6,434 nucleotides of DNA, taken from positions 1-6,434 of the forward strand of contig JACDCH010000415.1 of the NCBI GenBank assembly GCA_013694495.1, in the 5' to 3' direction. The DNA is from Acidimicrobiia bacterium (lineage in GTDB: Bacteria; Actinomycetota; Acidimicrobiia; Acidimicrobiales; JACDCH01). A model generated the notes under the pieces. That model worked only from the letters and a program-made list of their open reading frames with translations, did not search any database and had not been told where the DNA came from. This document shows, piece by piece, positions 1-5,417 of the stretch (positions within the stretch are counted from its first letter, which is position 1; each line of letters opens with the position of its first letter). The translations under genes and the position numbers were made by a program.

Positions 1-1
1 C

Positions 2-1093
2 CGCGTCGCCCAGGACCGCTACGAGGACACCGCCGCCGAGCTGCAGGCGGTCATCGCCGCGCAGACCAACGCCGAGGCCGAGCTCGCCGCCCTCGCCCAG
101 CGCGACGTCGAGCTGACCGCGTCGATCCTGGCCCACACCCAGGCCCGCAAGGTCGCGGTCATCGACCTCGCCGGCGCCCGGGCCGTCCTGCGGGAGATCG
201 CCGTCGGCACGTACATCCTCTCGGCGGACAACGACAACATCACCCGGACCCTCGATCTCCAGCACGCCCTGGAGCTGGGGGCGACGCAGGTCGCCAGCGC
301 CAGCGTCCGCGAGGCCGTCGTGGCCGACGCGGCGGAGGCGGAGGCCCGCCTGGTCGCCGAGTCCGGCGCCGTCGACATCGCCCACGACGAGCGCCAGGCC
401 ACCCGGCAGCGGGTCGTCGAGGTCACCCAGGCCCGCGACCGAGCCGCCCTCGACCGGCTTCGGCTCACGAGCGACGTCGGCACGCGGCTCTTCGAGCTGG
501 ACCAGGTCCGGGCCACCTCGCGGGTGACCGGCACCGACTTCACGCTCGTCGCCCTCGACGCCTTCGTGCGGGCCGCGGGGGCGCGGGCCGGCGACTGCGC
601 CGTGCCCTGGTGGGGCCTGGCCGGCATCAGCCGGGTGGAGGGCCGCCACGGCACCTACGGCGGCGGTTCCCTCCTGCCCGACGGCCAGGTCTCCCGGTCG
701 ATCATCGGCATCGCCCTCACCGGTGAGGCGGGCACGGCCGCCATCGGCGACACCGACGGCGGCGCCCTCGACGGCGACGGCGTCTACGACCGGGCCGTGG
801 GCCCGATGCAGTTCATCCCCTCCACGTGGGCCCGGTTCGGCACCGACGGCGACCTCGACGGCGACATCGACCCGCAGAACATGTACGACGCGGTGGCGGC
901 GGCGGCCGACTACCTGTGCCACAACCGGGTGGTGCGCACGGAGACCGACCTCCGCGCCGGCTACTTCAGCTACAACCACTCCCAGGTGTACGTCGAGACG
1001 GTGTTCGGCTACGCCGTCAACTACGCCGCCTTCCGGATCCCGCCGCCACCGCCGGCGCCGCCGGTGCCCGCCACCTACCCGCCTCAGGCCTGA
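2..1093 (+). CDS. Secreted coiled-coil / lytic transglycosylase (SLT_2, MltB-like), 5'-truncated
   Basis: Peptidoglycan hydrolase expected to act outside the membrane, cleaving the MurNAc-GlcNAc bond of the cell wall. The frame is open from the first bases to the TGA at 1091-1093, giving 363 visible residues; the start and any signal peptide lie upstream. Visible residues 1 to about 160 are Ala/Glu/Arg/Gln-rich and heptad-like, so probably coiled coil. From about 178 a transglycosylase-like domain follows: a hydrophobic helix, CAVPWWGLAGISRVEGRHG with Glu213 as the likely catalytic acid, then GPMQFIPSTW (267-276), the hallmark substrate-groove motif of actinobacterial SLT_2 proteins. An Asp/Gly-rich stretch after it (GTDGDLDGDIDP) could bind a cation. 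Cys199 and Cys306 could form a disulfide in the exported protein. The tail (about 346-363) is proline-rich. A start at GTG 320 would cut the coiled coil in half, so the upstream reading is preferred. The family assignment is firm; the exact bond specificity is inferred. Confidence 0.88.
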   Translation, partial: RVAQDRYEDTAAELQAVIAAQTNAEAELAALAQRDVELTASILAHTQARKVAVIDLAGARAVLREIAVGTYILSADNDNITRTLDLQHALELGATQVASASVREAVVADAAEAEARLVAESGAVDIAHDERQATRQRVVEVTQARDRAALDRLRLTSDVGTRLFELDQVRATSRVTGTDFTLVALDAFVRAAGARAGDCAVPWWGLAGISRVEGRHGTYGGGSLLPDGQVSRSIIGIALTGEAGTAAIGDTDGGALDGDGVYDRAVGPMQFIPSTWARFGTDGDLDGDIDPQNMYDAVAAAADYLCHNRVVRTETDLRAGYFSYNHSQVYVETVFGYAVNYAAFRIPPPPPAPPVPATYPPQA

Positions 1094-1101
1094 GGAGCGG
1101 G
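1078..1101. terminator. Hairpin at convergent gene ends, possible bidirectional terminator
   Basis: A perfect 14-bp palindrome, CCTCAGGCCTGAGG, lies at 1082-1095 and covers both stop codons. Flanking CCCG (1078-1081) and CGGG (1098-1101) extend the stem after a 2-nt bulge. This gives about 9 bp around a GGCC loop, readable from either strand. No T-tract follows on either side, so a classical intrinsic terminator is not shown. Weak or U-less hairpin terminators are common in actinobacteria, and the position between two convergent genes fits that role. Confidence 0.45.
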
Positions 1102-1641
1102 CTCCCACCCGGCCTCGCCGGTGTCGACCGCGACGCCGACGTCGGCGGCCGCCACGGTCACCTCACCCGGGTCGATGCCGAGGTCGCCGAGCCAGCTCAC
1201 GTAGGTCTGCGCCTCGTCCTGGGTCAACGATTCCCCGGCGGCGGCGAGGCTGAAGAGCCGGTCGTAGAGCGCCCACATCCGCTCGACCACGTTGGCGGTG
1301 GCGATCCGGGCGCGGAAGAGCTCGACCAGCTGGTCGCGCCGGTCGCTCGACGGCGCGTTGGCCGCCGCCTCGAGGAACTCCTCGTCGGCCGGCTTGCCGA
1401 AGACGAGGCCGTGGAACGACCACTCGTCGCTGCTGATCCCGGCTGAGGCGTAGGCCTCCTCGAGCCGGCGGAGGGGTTCGACCAGCCCGTCGTCGGCCGC
1501 GTCGCCGTCGCCGCTCTCGCCCTCGGACGGCTCAGGCGCCTCGGGCGCGACCCGCAGCGACTCGAGCCGCGACCGCCCGTCGGCGATCCATCCCTGGTAG
1601 CGCTCCTTCAACCAGGTGTCGGCGCGGTCCTCGGCGTCCAT
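1084..1641 (-). CDS. Hypothetical acidic protein, 185 aa, unknown family
   Basis: I do not recognise this protein. It reads from ATG at 1641 down to TGA at 1084-1086. A weak AGGT (1646-1649) sits 4 nt before the ATG. Residues 1-30 look helical and charged (ADTWLKERYQGWIADGRSRL). Residues 31-52 are a Pro/Glu/Gly/Asp-rich, probably disordered linker. Residues 53-150 look mostly helical with several Trp/Tyr residues (SDEWSFHGLVFG, VERMWALYDRLF, YVSWLGDLG). The C-terminus is Val/Ala-rich. There is no signal peptide, membrane segment or obvious catalytic motif, so a soluble cytoplasmic protein is likely. The coding case rests on amino-acid composition, G/C-ending codons and tight packing against the convergent transglycosylase gene, with which it shares 10 bp of 3' end. 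The opposite strand over this interval carries only Arg/Pro-rich shadow frames. Confidence 0.72.
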   Translation of the reverse strand: MDAEDRADTWLKERYQGWIADGRSRLESLRVAPEAPEPSEGESGDGDAADDGLVEPLRRLEEAYASAGISSDEWSFHGLVFGKPADEEFLEAAANAPSSDRRDQLVELFRARIATANVVERMWALYDRLFSLAAAGESLTQDEAQTYVSWLGDLGIDPGEVTVAAADVGVAVDTGEAGWEPAPQA

Positions 1642-1683
1642 GTCGACCTGATGGTGGCCGCTCGACCCGACCTGCGGAATGTC

Positions 1684-1703
1684 CCTTCGGGCAGACCTTC
1701 GGG
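1684..1703. repeat. CCTTCGGG direct repeat, 12-bp period
   Basis: CCTTCGGG occurs at 1684-1691 and again at 1696-1703, separated by CAGA. The first copy is preceded by a C, giving CCC-TTC-GGG, a minimal hairpin; the second is followed by AGG. The pair lies in the divergent intergenic region about 80-100 bp upstream of the methyltransferase start, a plausible place for a regulator site. Function is unknown and chance is possible in DNA this GC-rich. Confidence 0.4.
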
Positions 1704-1774
1704 AGGCCTGGCACGCGGGCGGCGTCCCCGGCGTCGGTCGGCGCCCGTTGCCGGCCCTTCACCGGCCGTTTCGT

Positions 1775-1780
1775 TACGGT
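1775..1780 (+). promoter_or_regulatory. -10 box (TACGGT) for a leaderless methyltransferase mRNA
   Basis: TACGGT matches the TAnnnT pattern of actinobacterial -10 elements. It ends 6 nt before the GTG at 1787, so transcription would begin at or next to the start codon. No Shine-Dalgarno-like purine run precedes that GTG, as expected for a leaderless message. No good -35 is seen at 17-18 bp; a TTGCCG at 1748-1753 is 21 bp away, which is too far to count on. This box also resembles the TAGGTT at 2574-2579. Confidence 0.55.
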
Positions 1781-1786
1781 CGCGGC

Positions 1787-2449
1787 GTGACCGACTTCCG
1801 CAGTGTCGACGTGACGGCCGCCCTCTTCGAGTACGTCGTGGCCCACGGAACGCCCGTCGAGCCGGCCTACGAGGCCATCCGCGCCGACACCGTCGCCGCC
1901 GCCGAGTCGGCCGCCGGCATGCAGATCGGGGCTGACGAGTTCGCCCTTCTCACCCTCCTGGCCCGTCTGGTGGGCACGCGCACCGCCGTCGAGGTCGGCA
2001 CCTTCACGGGCACGTCGGCGCTCGCCATCGCCCGCGGGCTCGAGGACGGCGGCCGCCTGCTGTGCTGCGACGTGAGCGAGGAGTGGACCGCCATCGCCAG
2101 GCGCCACTGGGACGCCGCCGGCGTCGCCGACCGCATCGACCTCGTGCTCGCGCCGGCCACCGAGACGCTGGCGGCCCTGCCCGCCGACACCGTCGTCGAC
2201 TTCGCCTTCATCGACGCCGACAAGCCCTCCTACGTCGACTACTACGAGGCGCTCGTGCCCCGCCTCCGCCCGAACGGGCTGCTCCTGGCGGACAACGTGC
2301 TGTGGAGCGGCCGGGTCATCGACGCCGACGCTGACGACGCCAACACCGCCGCCATCCGCCGCTTCAACGACCACGTCGCCGCCGACCCCCGCTGCGAGGC
2401 GGTCATGCTCACGGTCGGCGACGGGGTCACACTCTGCCGCAAGCGCTGA
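1787..2449 (+). CDS. SAM-dependent O-methyltransferase, family 3 (CCoAOMT-like)
   Basis: A soluble 220-residue enzyme expected to move a methyl group from S-adenosylmethionine to a hydroxyl, usually of a catechol-like or other small acceptor; the acceptor cannot be read from sequence. The Rossmann-type core has VEVGTFTG at 68-75 (SAM-binding glycine loop), CDVSEEW at 94-100 (acidic residue contacting the ribose), FIDADK at 141-146 and ADNVLW at 168-173. Asp143, Asp169 and Asn170 correspond to the divalent-metal ligands known in plant caffeoyl-CoA O-methyltransferase. The C-terminal GDGVTLCRKR is also typical. The length fits the bacterial family. GTG 1787 is chosen because it gives a normal N-terminus and lies 6 nt after a TACGGT box. 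The in-frame ATG at 1679 would add 36 basic, Gly/Pro-rich residues foreign to the family. The gene appears monocistronic: 248 nt and a separate strong promoter divide it from the transporter. Confidence 0.9.
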   Translation: MTDFRSVDVTAALFEYVVAHGTPVEPAYEAIRADTVAAAESAAGMQIGADEFALLTLLARLVGTRTAVEVGTFTGTSALAIARGLEDGGRLLCCDVSEEWTAIARRHWDAAGVADRIDLVLAPATETLAALPADTVVDFAFIDADKPSYVDYYEALVPRLRPNGLLLADNVLWSGRVIDADADDANTAAIRRFNDHVAADPRCEAVMLTVGDGVTLCRKR

Positions 2450-2476
2450 GCCCGGCGCCCGCGCCCGGCGCCCGGC
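2450..2476. repeat. GC-only tandem repeat after the methyltransferase stop
   Basis: Directly after the TGA, two copies of a 13-bp unit follow one another: GCCCGGCGCCCGC (2450-2462), then the same sequence with a final G (2463-2475). GCCCGGC occurs three times in 27 bases, all of which are G or C. It may be slippage-prone low-complexity DNA. It lacks a clean stem-loop of its own, so I do not call it a terminator. Confidence 0.6.
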
Positions 2477-2484
2477 GTCGGCTG

Positions 2485-2504
2485 TCCGGTTCGTTCCGGT
2501 TCGT
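2485..2504. repeat. Perfect tandem repeat, 2 x TCCGGTTCGT
   Basis: TCCGGTTCGT occupies 2485-2494 and is repeated exactly at 2495-2504. The core CCGGTTCG reappears at 2637-2644 in the transporter leader. The repeat lies about 50-65 bp upstream of the -35 of the transporter promoter, one helical turn per unit, so an upstream activator or repressor site is conceivable. No known regulator consensus was recognised. Confidence 0.6.
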
Positions 2505-2511
2505 CCCCGGC

Positions 2512-2528
2512 GGGCCGAGCGTCGGTCC
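2512..2528 (+). terminator. Hairpin downstream of the methyltransferase gene, possible terminator
   Basis: GGGCCGA (2512-2518) can pair with TCGGTCC (2522-2528) across a 3-nt GCG loop. The stem is 7 bp with one G-U pair. It lies 63 nt past the methyltransferase stop and before the next promoter, which suits termination. There is no U-tract after it, and it overlaps CGGT repeats that may instead be protein-binding sites, so the call is tentative. Confidence 0.35.
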
Positions 2529-2553
2529 CATGACGGTCTCACCGCGGTTGTTG
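2521..2553 (+). promoter_or_regulatory. 11-bp-phased CGGT direct repeats abutting the -35 (possible operator)
   Basis: CGGT recurs at 2523, 2534 and 2545, exactly 11 bp apart. The first two 11-mers (2521-2531 and 2532-2542) agree at 8 of 11 positions; the third agrees mainly in CGGT and runs into the TTGACA box. An 8-bp palindrome, ACCGCGGT, lies at 2541-2548. Eleven-bp direct repeats are the arrangement bound by PhoB/OmpR-type response regulators. Assigning such a regulator here is inference only. Confidence 0.35.
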
Positions 2554-2579
2554 ACACCGTGACAGTCCCGGCTTAGGTT
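2551..2579 (+). promoter_or_regulatory. Housekeeping-type promoter of the ABC transporter operon
   Basis: A perfect -35, TTGACA, at 2551-2556 is followed after exactly 17 bp by TAGGTT at 2574-2579, a TAnnnT -10 box. A transcript would start near G2586 or A2587, about 110 nt before the GTG of the binding-protein gene. This is the best sigma-70-like promoter in the window and explains transcription of the transporter apart from the methyltransferase. Confidence 0.75.
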
Positions 2580-2585
2580 GCCGCC

Positions 2586-2697
2586 GACGCCGTCCTTTGT
2601 GCCGGTTGTCACACCAACGGAAGCCCCGCTCGTCGGCCGGTTCGACCCGGAACGGCCAGGTGCGGTGCGCCGGCCACTCACGACACGGGGGGAATCC
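2586..2697 (+). other. 5' leader of the transporter mRNA with small hairpins
   Basis: About 110 nt lie between the predicted transcription start and the GTG at 2698. Two short stem-loops can be drawn. In the first, CCG-G-TTG (2602-2608) pairs with CAACGG (2615-2620) around a TCACAC loop. In the second, GGCC-G-GTTC (2635-2643) pairs with GAACGGCC (2650-2657) around GACCCG. Each has one bulged G. No known riboswitch core was recognised. The leader is in frame with the downstream gene, but its translation looks non-coding and would bury the signal peptide. Confidence 0.4.
2687..2693 (+). promoter_or_regulatory. Ribosome binding site of the binding-protein gene
   Basis: The purine run GGGGGGA ends 4 nt before the GTG at 2698. 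It is the only Shine-Dalgarno-like sequence near a start that also yields a proper lipoprotein signal peptide, so it decides the start of this gene. Confidence 0.6.
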
Positions 2698-4416
2698 GTG
2701 GCTACACCTGCTCTGCTCCGCGCGCCTTGGCGCAAGGTCCTCGCCCTGCTCACCGTCTGCGCGTTCGGCGCGGCCGCCTGCGGAGGCGACGACGGCGGAG
2801 GCGGCAGCAGCAGCGACACCACGGCCCAGTCGGGGGCCGTCACGGCCACGACCGATCCCGCGGAGGCCGACCTCGAGCCGGTGCCGGGCGGCACGCTGCG
2901 CTACGGCCTCGAGGCCGACACCAGCACGCCGTGGACGCCGCAGAACTCGGTGTGCGCGATCTCGTGCCACATGATCATGCGGACCGTCTACGACACGCTC
3001 GCCCTCTACGACGAGAACGGCGACTACAAGCCGTACCTGGCCGAGTCGATCACGCCGAACGATGACTTCACCGAGTGGACGATCGTCCCGCGGGCCGGGG
3101 TCACGTTCCACGACGGCACCGCGCTCGACGCCGCCGCCATCTGCGACAACCTCACCCGCCACCTGGCCAGCGTCCTCACCGGGCGGGCCCTGCTGAACGT
3201 GGCCGACGAGCCCGACGGCGCTGGCCCGGTCGTCTCCGAGGACGGCACCGCCTGCGTCGTGCCCATGGTCGACCCGTGGGCCAACTTCCCCGTCTACCTC
3301 TCCGGCCAGATCGGCTACATCGCGTCGCCGACGTGGCTCGCCGCGGTCGACGCCGACCCGGCCCTCGCCACCCGGCCGGTCGGCACCGGGCCGTTCGTGT
3401 TCGAGAGCTACGACCCGGGCGGCACCTTCGCCGCCACCAAGAACCCGAACTACTGGCGGGCCGGTGAGGGGCTCCCCTACCTCGACCGGGTCGAGATGCG
3501 GGTGTTCGTCGACGTGCAGTCCCGCACCAACGCGCTGCTCGACGGCCAGGTCGACATGATCCACGTGTCGAACGGCGAGTTCATCGCGTCGCTGCGCGAC
3601 GAGGACTCCATCGAGATGGAGGAGACCGACGCCTTCGGTGAGACGAACTACCTCCTCCTCAACAACCGCGACCCGGTCATCGCCGACGAGCGGGTGCGCC
3701 GGGCTCTCGCTCTCGCCACCGACAACGAGTCACTGTCTCGCGACCGCGCCGCCGGGGTGCACCCGGTGGCCAACGGCCCGTTCAGCCGCACGCAGGTCGG
3801 CTACCTCGAGGACACCGGCTACCCGGCGTTCGACCTGGCCGCCGCCACCGACCTCGTGGCCGAGTACGAGGCCGAGAACGGCCCCCTCACGATCACGTTC
3901 GACACCACGAACGACCCGTACAACGAGGAGACCAACCAGCTCATCGCGGCCAACTGGCAGGCGGCGGGCATCGACGTGAACATCAACACCGTCGAGCAGG
4001 GGTCGTTCATCGTCAACGCCCTCACCGGCAACTTCCAGGTGTTCGGCTGGCGCAACCACGGCGGCGTCAACCCCGACAGCCAGCGCATCTGGTGGCACAG
4101 CGAGACCGGCGACCTGGCCACGAACCCGCTGGCCCTCAACTTCGGTGGGATCAACGACCCGGACGTCGACGCCCAGCTCGAGATCCTCCGGCAGACCACC
4201 GACGACGCCGAGATCCAGGCCGCCGCCGAGGAGATCAACCGGATCTTCGCCGAGCGCGTCTACAACATCTGGAACACCTGGACGGTGTGGGGCCTTGCCC
4301 ACACGCCAGCGGTCCACGACATCCAGGCGTTCACCTTCCCGGACGGCTCCCCCACGATCCCGGGCGCCGGCATCGCGGGCACGCACCAGATCGTCCAGAT
4401 GTGGATCGCCCAGTGA
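2698..4416 (+). CDS. ABC importer substrate-binding lipoprotein, family 5 (DppA/OppA type)
   Basis: Extracellular receptor of a PepT-class ABC importer, anchored in the membrane by lipid. It captures a peptide or other small solute (nickel, glutathione and opine binders share this fold) and hands it to the permeases encoded next. The 572-residue product has a positive N-region (LLRAPWRK), a hydrophobic core and a lipobox ending in Cys28 (GAAAC), then a Gly/Asp/Ser tether. The family signature runs about 113-145 (YLAESITPNDDFTEWTI, then FHDGTALDA). GTGPF (229-233) and NPNYW (249-253) follow, with a late lobe containing NHGGVNPDS-RIWW near 453-466. Size is normal for the family. The mature part carries Cys86, Cys90, Cys149 and Cys186, more than most such receptors. 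GTG 2698 is chosen for its ribosome site and signal peptide; the open frame back to TTG 2578 is leader. The specific substrate cannot be assigned. Confidence 0.92.
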   Translation: MATPALLRAPWRKVLALLTVCAFGAAACGGDDGGGGSSSDTTAQSGAVTATTDPAEADLEPVPGGTLRYGLEADTSTPWTPQNSVCAISCHMIMRTVYDTLALYDENGDYKPYLAESITPNDDFTEWTIVPRAGVTFHDGTALDAAAICDNLTRHLASVLTGRALLNVADEPDGAGPVVSEDGTACVVPMVDPWANFPVYLSGQIGYIASPTWLAAVDADPALATRPVGTGPFVFESYDPGGTFAATKNPNYWRAGEGLPYLDRVEMRVFVDVQSRTNALLDGQVDMIHVSNGEFIASLRDEDSIEMEETDAFGETNYLLLNNRDPVIADERVRRALALATDNESLSRDRAAGVHPVANGPFSRTQVGYLEDTGYPAFDLAAATDLVAEYEAENGPLTITFDTTNDPYNEETNQLIAANWQAAGIDVNINTVEQGSFIVNALTGNFQVFGWRNHGGVNPDSQRIWWHSETGDLATNPLALNFGGINDPDVDAQLEILRQTTDDAEIQAAAEEINRIFAERVYNIWNTWTVWGLAHTPAVHDIQAFTFPDGSPTIPGAGIAGTHQIVQMWIAQ

Positions 4417-4419
4417 CGT

Positions 4420-4437
4420 CTCGCACCGCGGTGCGGG
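4420..4437 (+). other. Intercistronic palindromic hairpin between receptor and permease genes
   Basis: CGCACCGCGGTGCG at 4422-4435 is a perfect 14-bp palindrome starting 5 nt after the receptor stop codon. As RNA it folds to CGCAC-CGCG-GUGCG. A U-G pair (4421/4436) and a C-G pair (4420/4437) lengthen the stem to 7 bp. There is no following U-tract. In binding-protein operons a hairpin here usually stabilises the receptor message or partly attenuates read-through, so more receptor than permease is made; that role is inferred from position. Confidence 0.6.
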
Positions 4438-4462
4438 GAACAGGCACCGAGTAGTCGGCGCA

Positions 4463-4470
4463 GGGGAGGG
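4463..4470 (+). promoter_or_regulatory. Ribosome binding site of the first permease gene
   Basis: GGGGAGGG lies 2 nt before the GTG at 4473. Its GGAGG core (4465-4469) leaves a spacer of only 3 nt, which is short and could lower initiation. No other in-frame start nearby keeps the first membrane helix whole. Confidence 0.6.
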
Positions 4471-4472
4471 TC

Positions 4473-5417
4473 GTGCGTCTCGTCATCCAGAAGCTGGTCC
4501 AGCTCGTGCTGGTCCTGCTCGCGGTCACGTTCCTCACGACCTTCCTCATGAGCCTCTTCCGGGGCGGCGACGACGCGATCCTGGCGTCGCTCCTGGGGCC
4601 CAACTTCGGCAACCCCGAGGCCGCCGACGCGATGCGCGAGCGGCTCCACCTCAACGAGAACGTCGTCAGCCGCTGGATCCTCTGGATGGGCGACGCCCTC
4701 CGCGGTGACTTCGGCCTCTCGGGCTCCAGCCAGCAACCGGTCGGCGCCATCATCTCCAGCAGGGTGTCGGTCAGCCTCGCGCTGGTCGTCTACGCCCAGT
4801 TGATTGCGCTCGCCATCGCCGTCCCGCTCGGCGTGCTCAGCGCCCACCGCCAGGGCACCCTCGTCGACCGGGCCGCCAGCACGACCGCGTTCGGCCTGCT
4901 GGCGCTGCCGAGCTACGTAGTGGCCTTGCTGCTGATCCTCATCTTCCCGTTCGGGTTCGGGATCTTCCCGGCCGTGGTGGACGACGACGTCGGCCCGTTC
5001 GACATCTACCAGTTGTTCCTGCCCGCCCTCGCCCTCGCGCTCGGGCTCGTCGCGGTCTACGTGCGGCTGCTCCGCACCGACATGATCGCCACGCTCCAGG
5101 AGGACTTCATCGGCATGGCCAAGGCCAAGGGCATGCCGACCCGGCACATCCTGCTGCGCCACGCGCTACGGCCCTCGAGCCTGAACCTGCTCACCACCAT
5201 CGGCCTCAACTTCGGCAACCTCATCGCCGGCACGGTCGTCGTCGAGGTCCTGTTCAACATCAACGGGCTGGGCAAGACGCTGGTCTTCGCCGTCGCCCAG
5301 CGCGACCTGTTCCTCATCCAGGGCATCACCGCACTGGTCGCCGTCGTGTTCGTCATTGTGAACTTCCTGGTCGACTTCACCTACTCCGCCCTCGACCCGA
5401 GGATCCGCCGTGGCTGA
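4473..5417 (+). CDS. ABC transporter permease, DppB/OppB type
   Basis: First inner-membrane subunit of the peptide-class importer; with the DppC-type subunit it forms the translocation channel. The 314-residue length is usual. Six membrane segments can be placed near residues 9-29, 100-122, 135-158, 180-199, 240-262 and 285-305. A periplasm-side loop of about 70 residues between the first two holds the MRERLHLNENV and GDFGLS elements typical of DppB. The cytoplasmic EAA loop, which docks to the ATPase, is at about 210-233 (EDFIGMAKAKGMPTRHILLR). The C-terminal LDPRIR is also standard. It starts at GTG with a strong but close ribosome site, 56 nt after the receptor gene. Its last 8 bp overlap the start of the next permease gene, so the two are probably translationally coupled. 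Substrate is unknown; related subunits serve dipeptides, oligopeptides, nickel and glutathione. Confidence 0.93.
   Translation: MRLVIQKLVQLVLVLLAVTFLTTFLMSLFRGGDDAILASLLGPNFGNPEAADAMRERLHLNENVVSRWILWMGDALRGDFGLSGSSQQPVGAIISSRVSVSLALVVYAQLIALAIAVPLGVLSAHRQGTLVDRAASTTAFGLLALPSYVVALLLILIFPFGFGIFPAVVDDDVGPFDIYQLFLPALALALGLVAVYVRLLRTDMIATLQEDFIGMAKAKGMPTRHILLRHALRPSSLNLLTTIGLNFGNLIAGTVVVEVLFNINGLGKTLVFAVAQRDLFLIQGITALVAVVFVIVNFLVDFTYSALDPRIRRG
5399..5403 (+). promoter_or_regulatory. Ribosome binding site of the second permease gene
   Basis: GAGGA inside the last codons of the upstream permease gene lies 6 nt before the GTG at 5410, an ideal spacing. It fixes the start of the DppC-type gene and supports re-initiation by ribosomes finishing the upstream frame. 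Confidence 0.65.

Larger units (their letters stand above)
1642..1786. other. Divergent intergenic region between the hypothetical and methyltransferase genes
   Basis: These 145 bases separate two divergently oriented genes, so any promoters for both should lie here. It holds a CCTTCGGG direct repeat (1684-1703) and the TACGGT -10 box of the methyltransferase (1775-1780). I see no clear -35/-10 pair on the minus strand for the 185-aa gene. An ATG at 1679 is in frame with the methyltransferase but translates to an Arg/Pro/Gly-rich stretch unlike the family's N-terminus, so I treat this interval as non-coding. Confidence 0.6.

Noticed and set aside
1679..1786. N-terminal extension of the methyltransferase from ATG 1679
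   Set aside because: The 36 added residues are Arg/Pro/Gly-rich and unlike the family. A -10 box lies inside this stretch, right before GTG 1787, which gives a normal 220-aa protein.
2450..2504. CRISPR-like or satellite array in the repeats after the methyltransferase gene
   Set aside because: There are only two copies of each short unit and no spacers; this is ordinary short tandem duplication.
1532..2557. Long minus-strand open frame of 341 codons opposite the methyltransferase
   Set aside because: Its Gly/Arg/Val/Asp-rich low-information translation is the usual shadow of a GC-rich gene. The plus strand carries clear O-methyltransferase motifs over most of it.
2578..2697. TTG start 40 codons upstream of the binding lipoprotein
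   Set aside because: The TTG lies within the -10 box itself, upstream of the predicted transcription start, and the extension would bury the lipoprotein signal peptide.
2539..3564. Long minus-strand open frame opposite the binding-protein gene
   Set aside because: The composition is a codon-bias shadow (Val/Gly/Arg/Asp/Glu repeats) with no domain, while the plus frame is a well-defined family-5 receptor.
3730..5162. Minus-strand open frames opposite the receptor and first permease genes
   Set aside because: The products are rich in Val, Asp, Glu, Arg and Gln without motifs; the plus strand encodes recognised transporter proteins.
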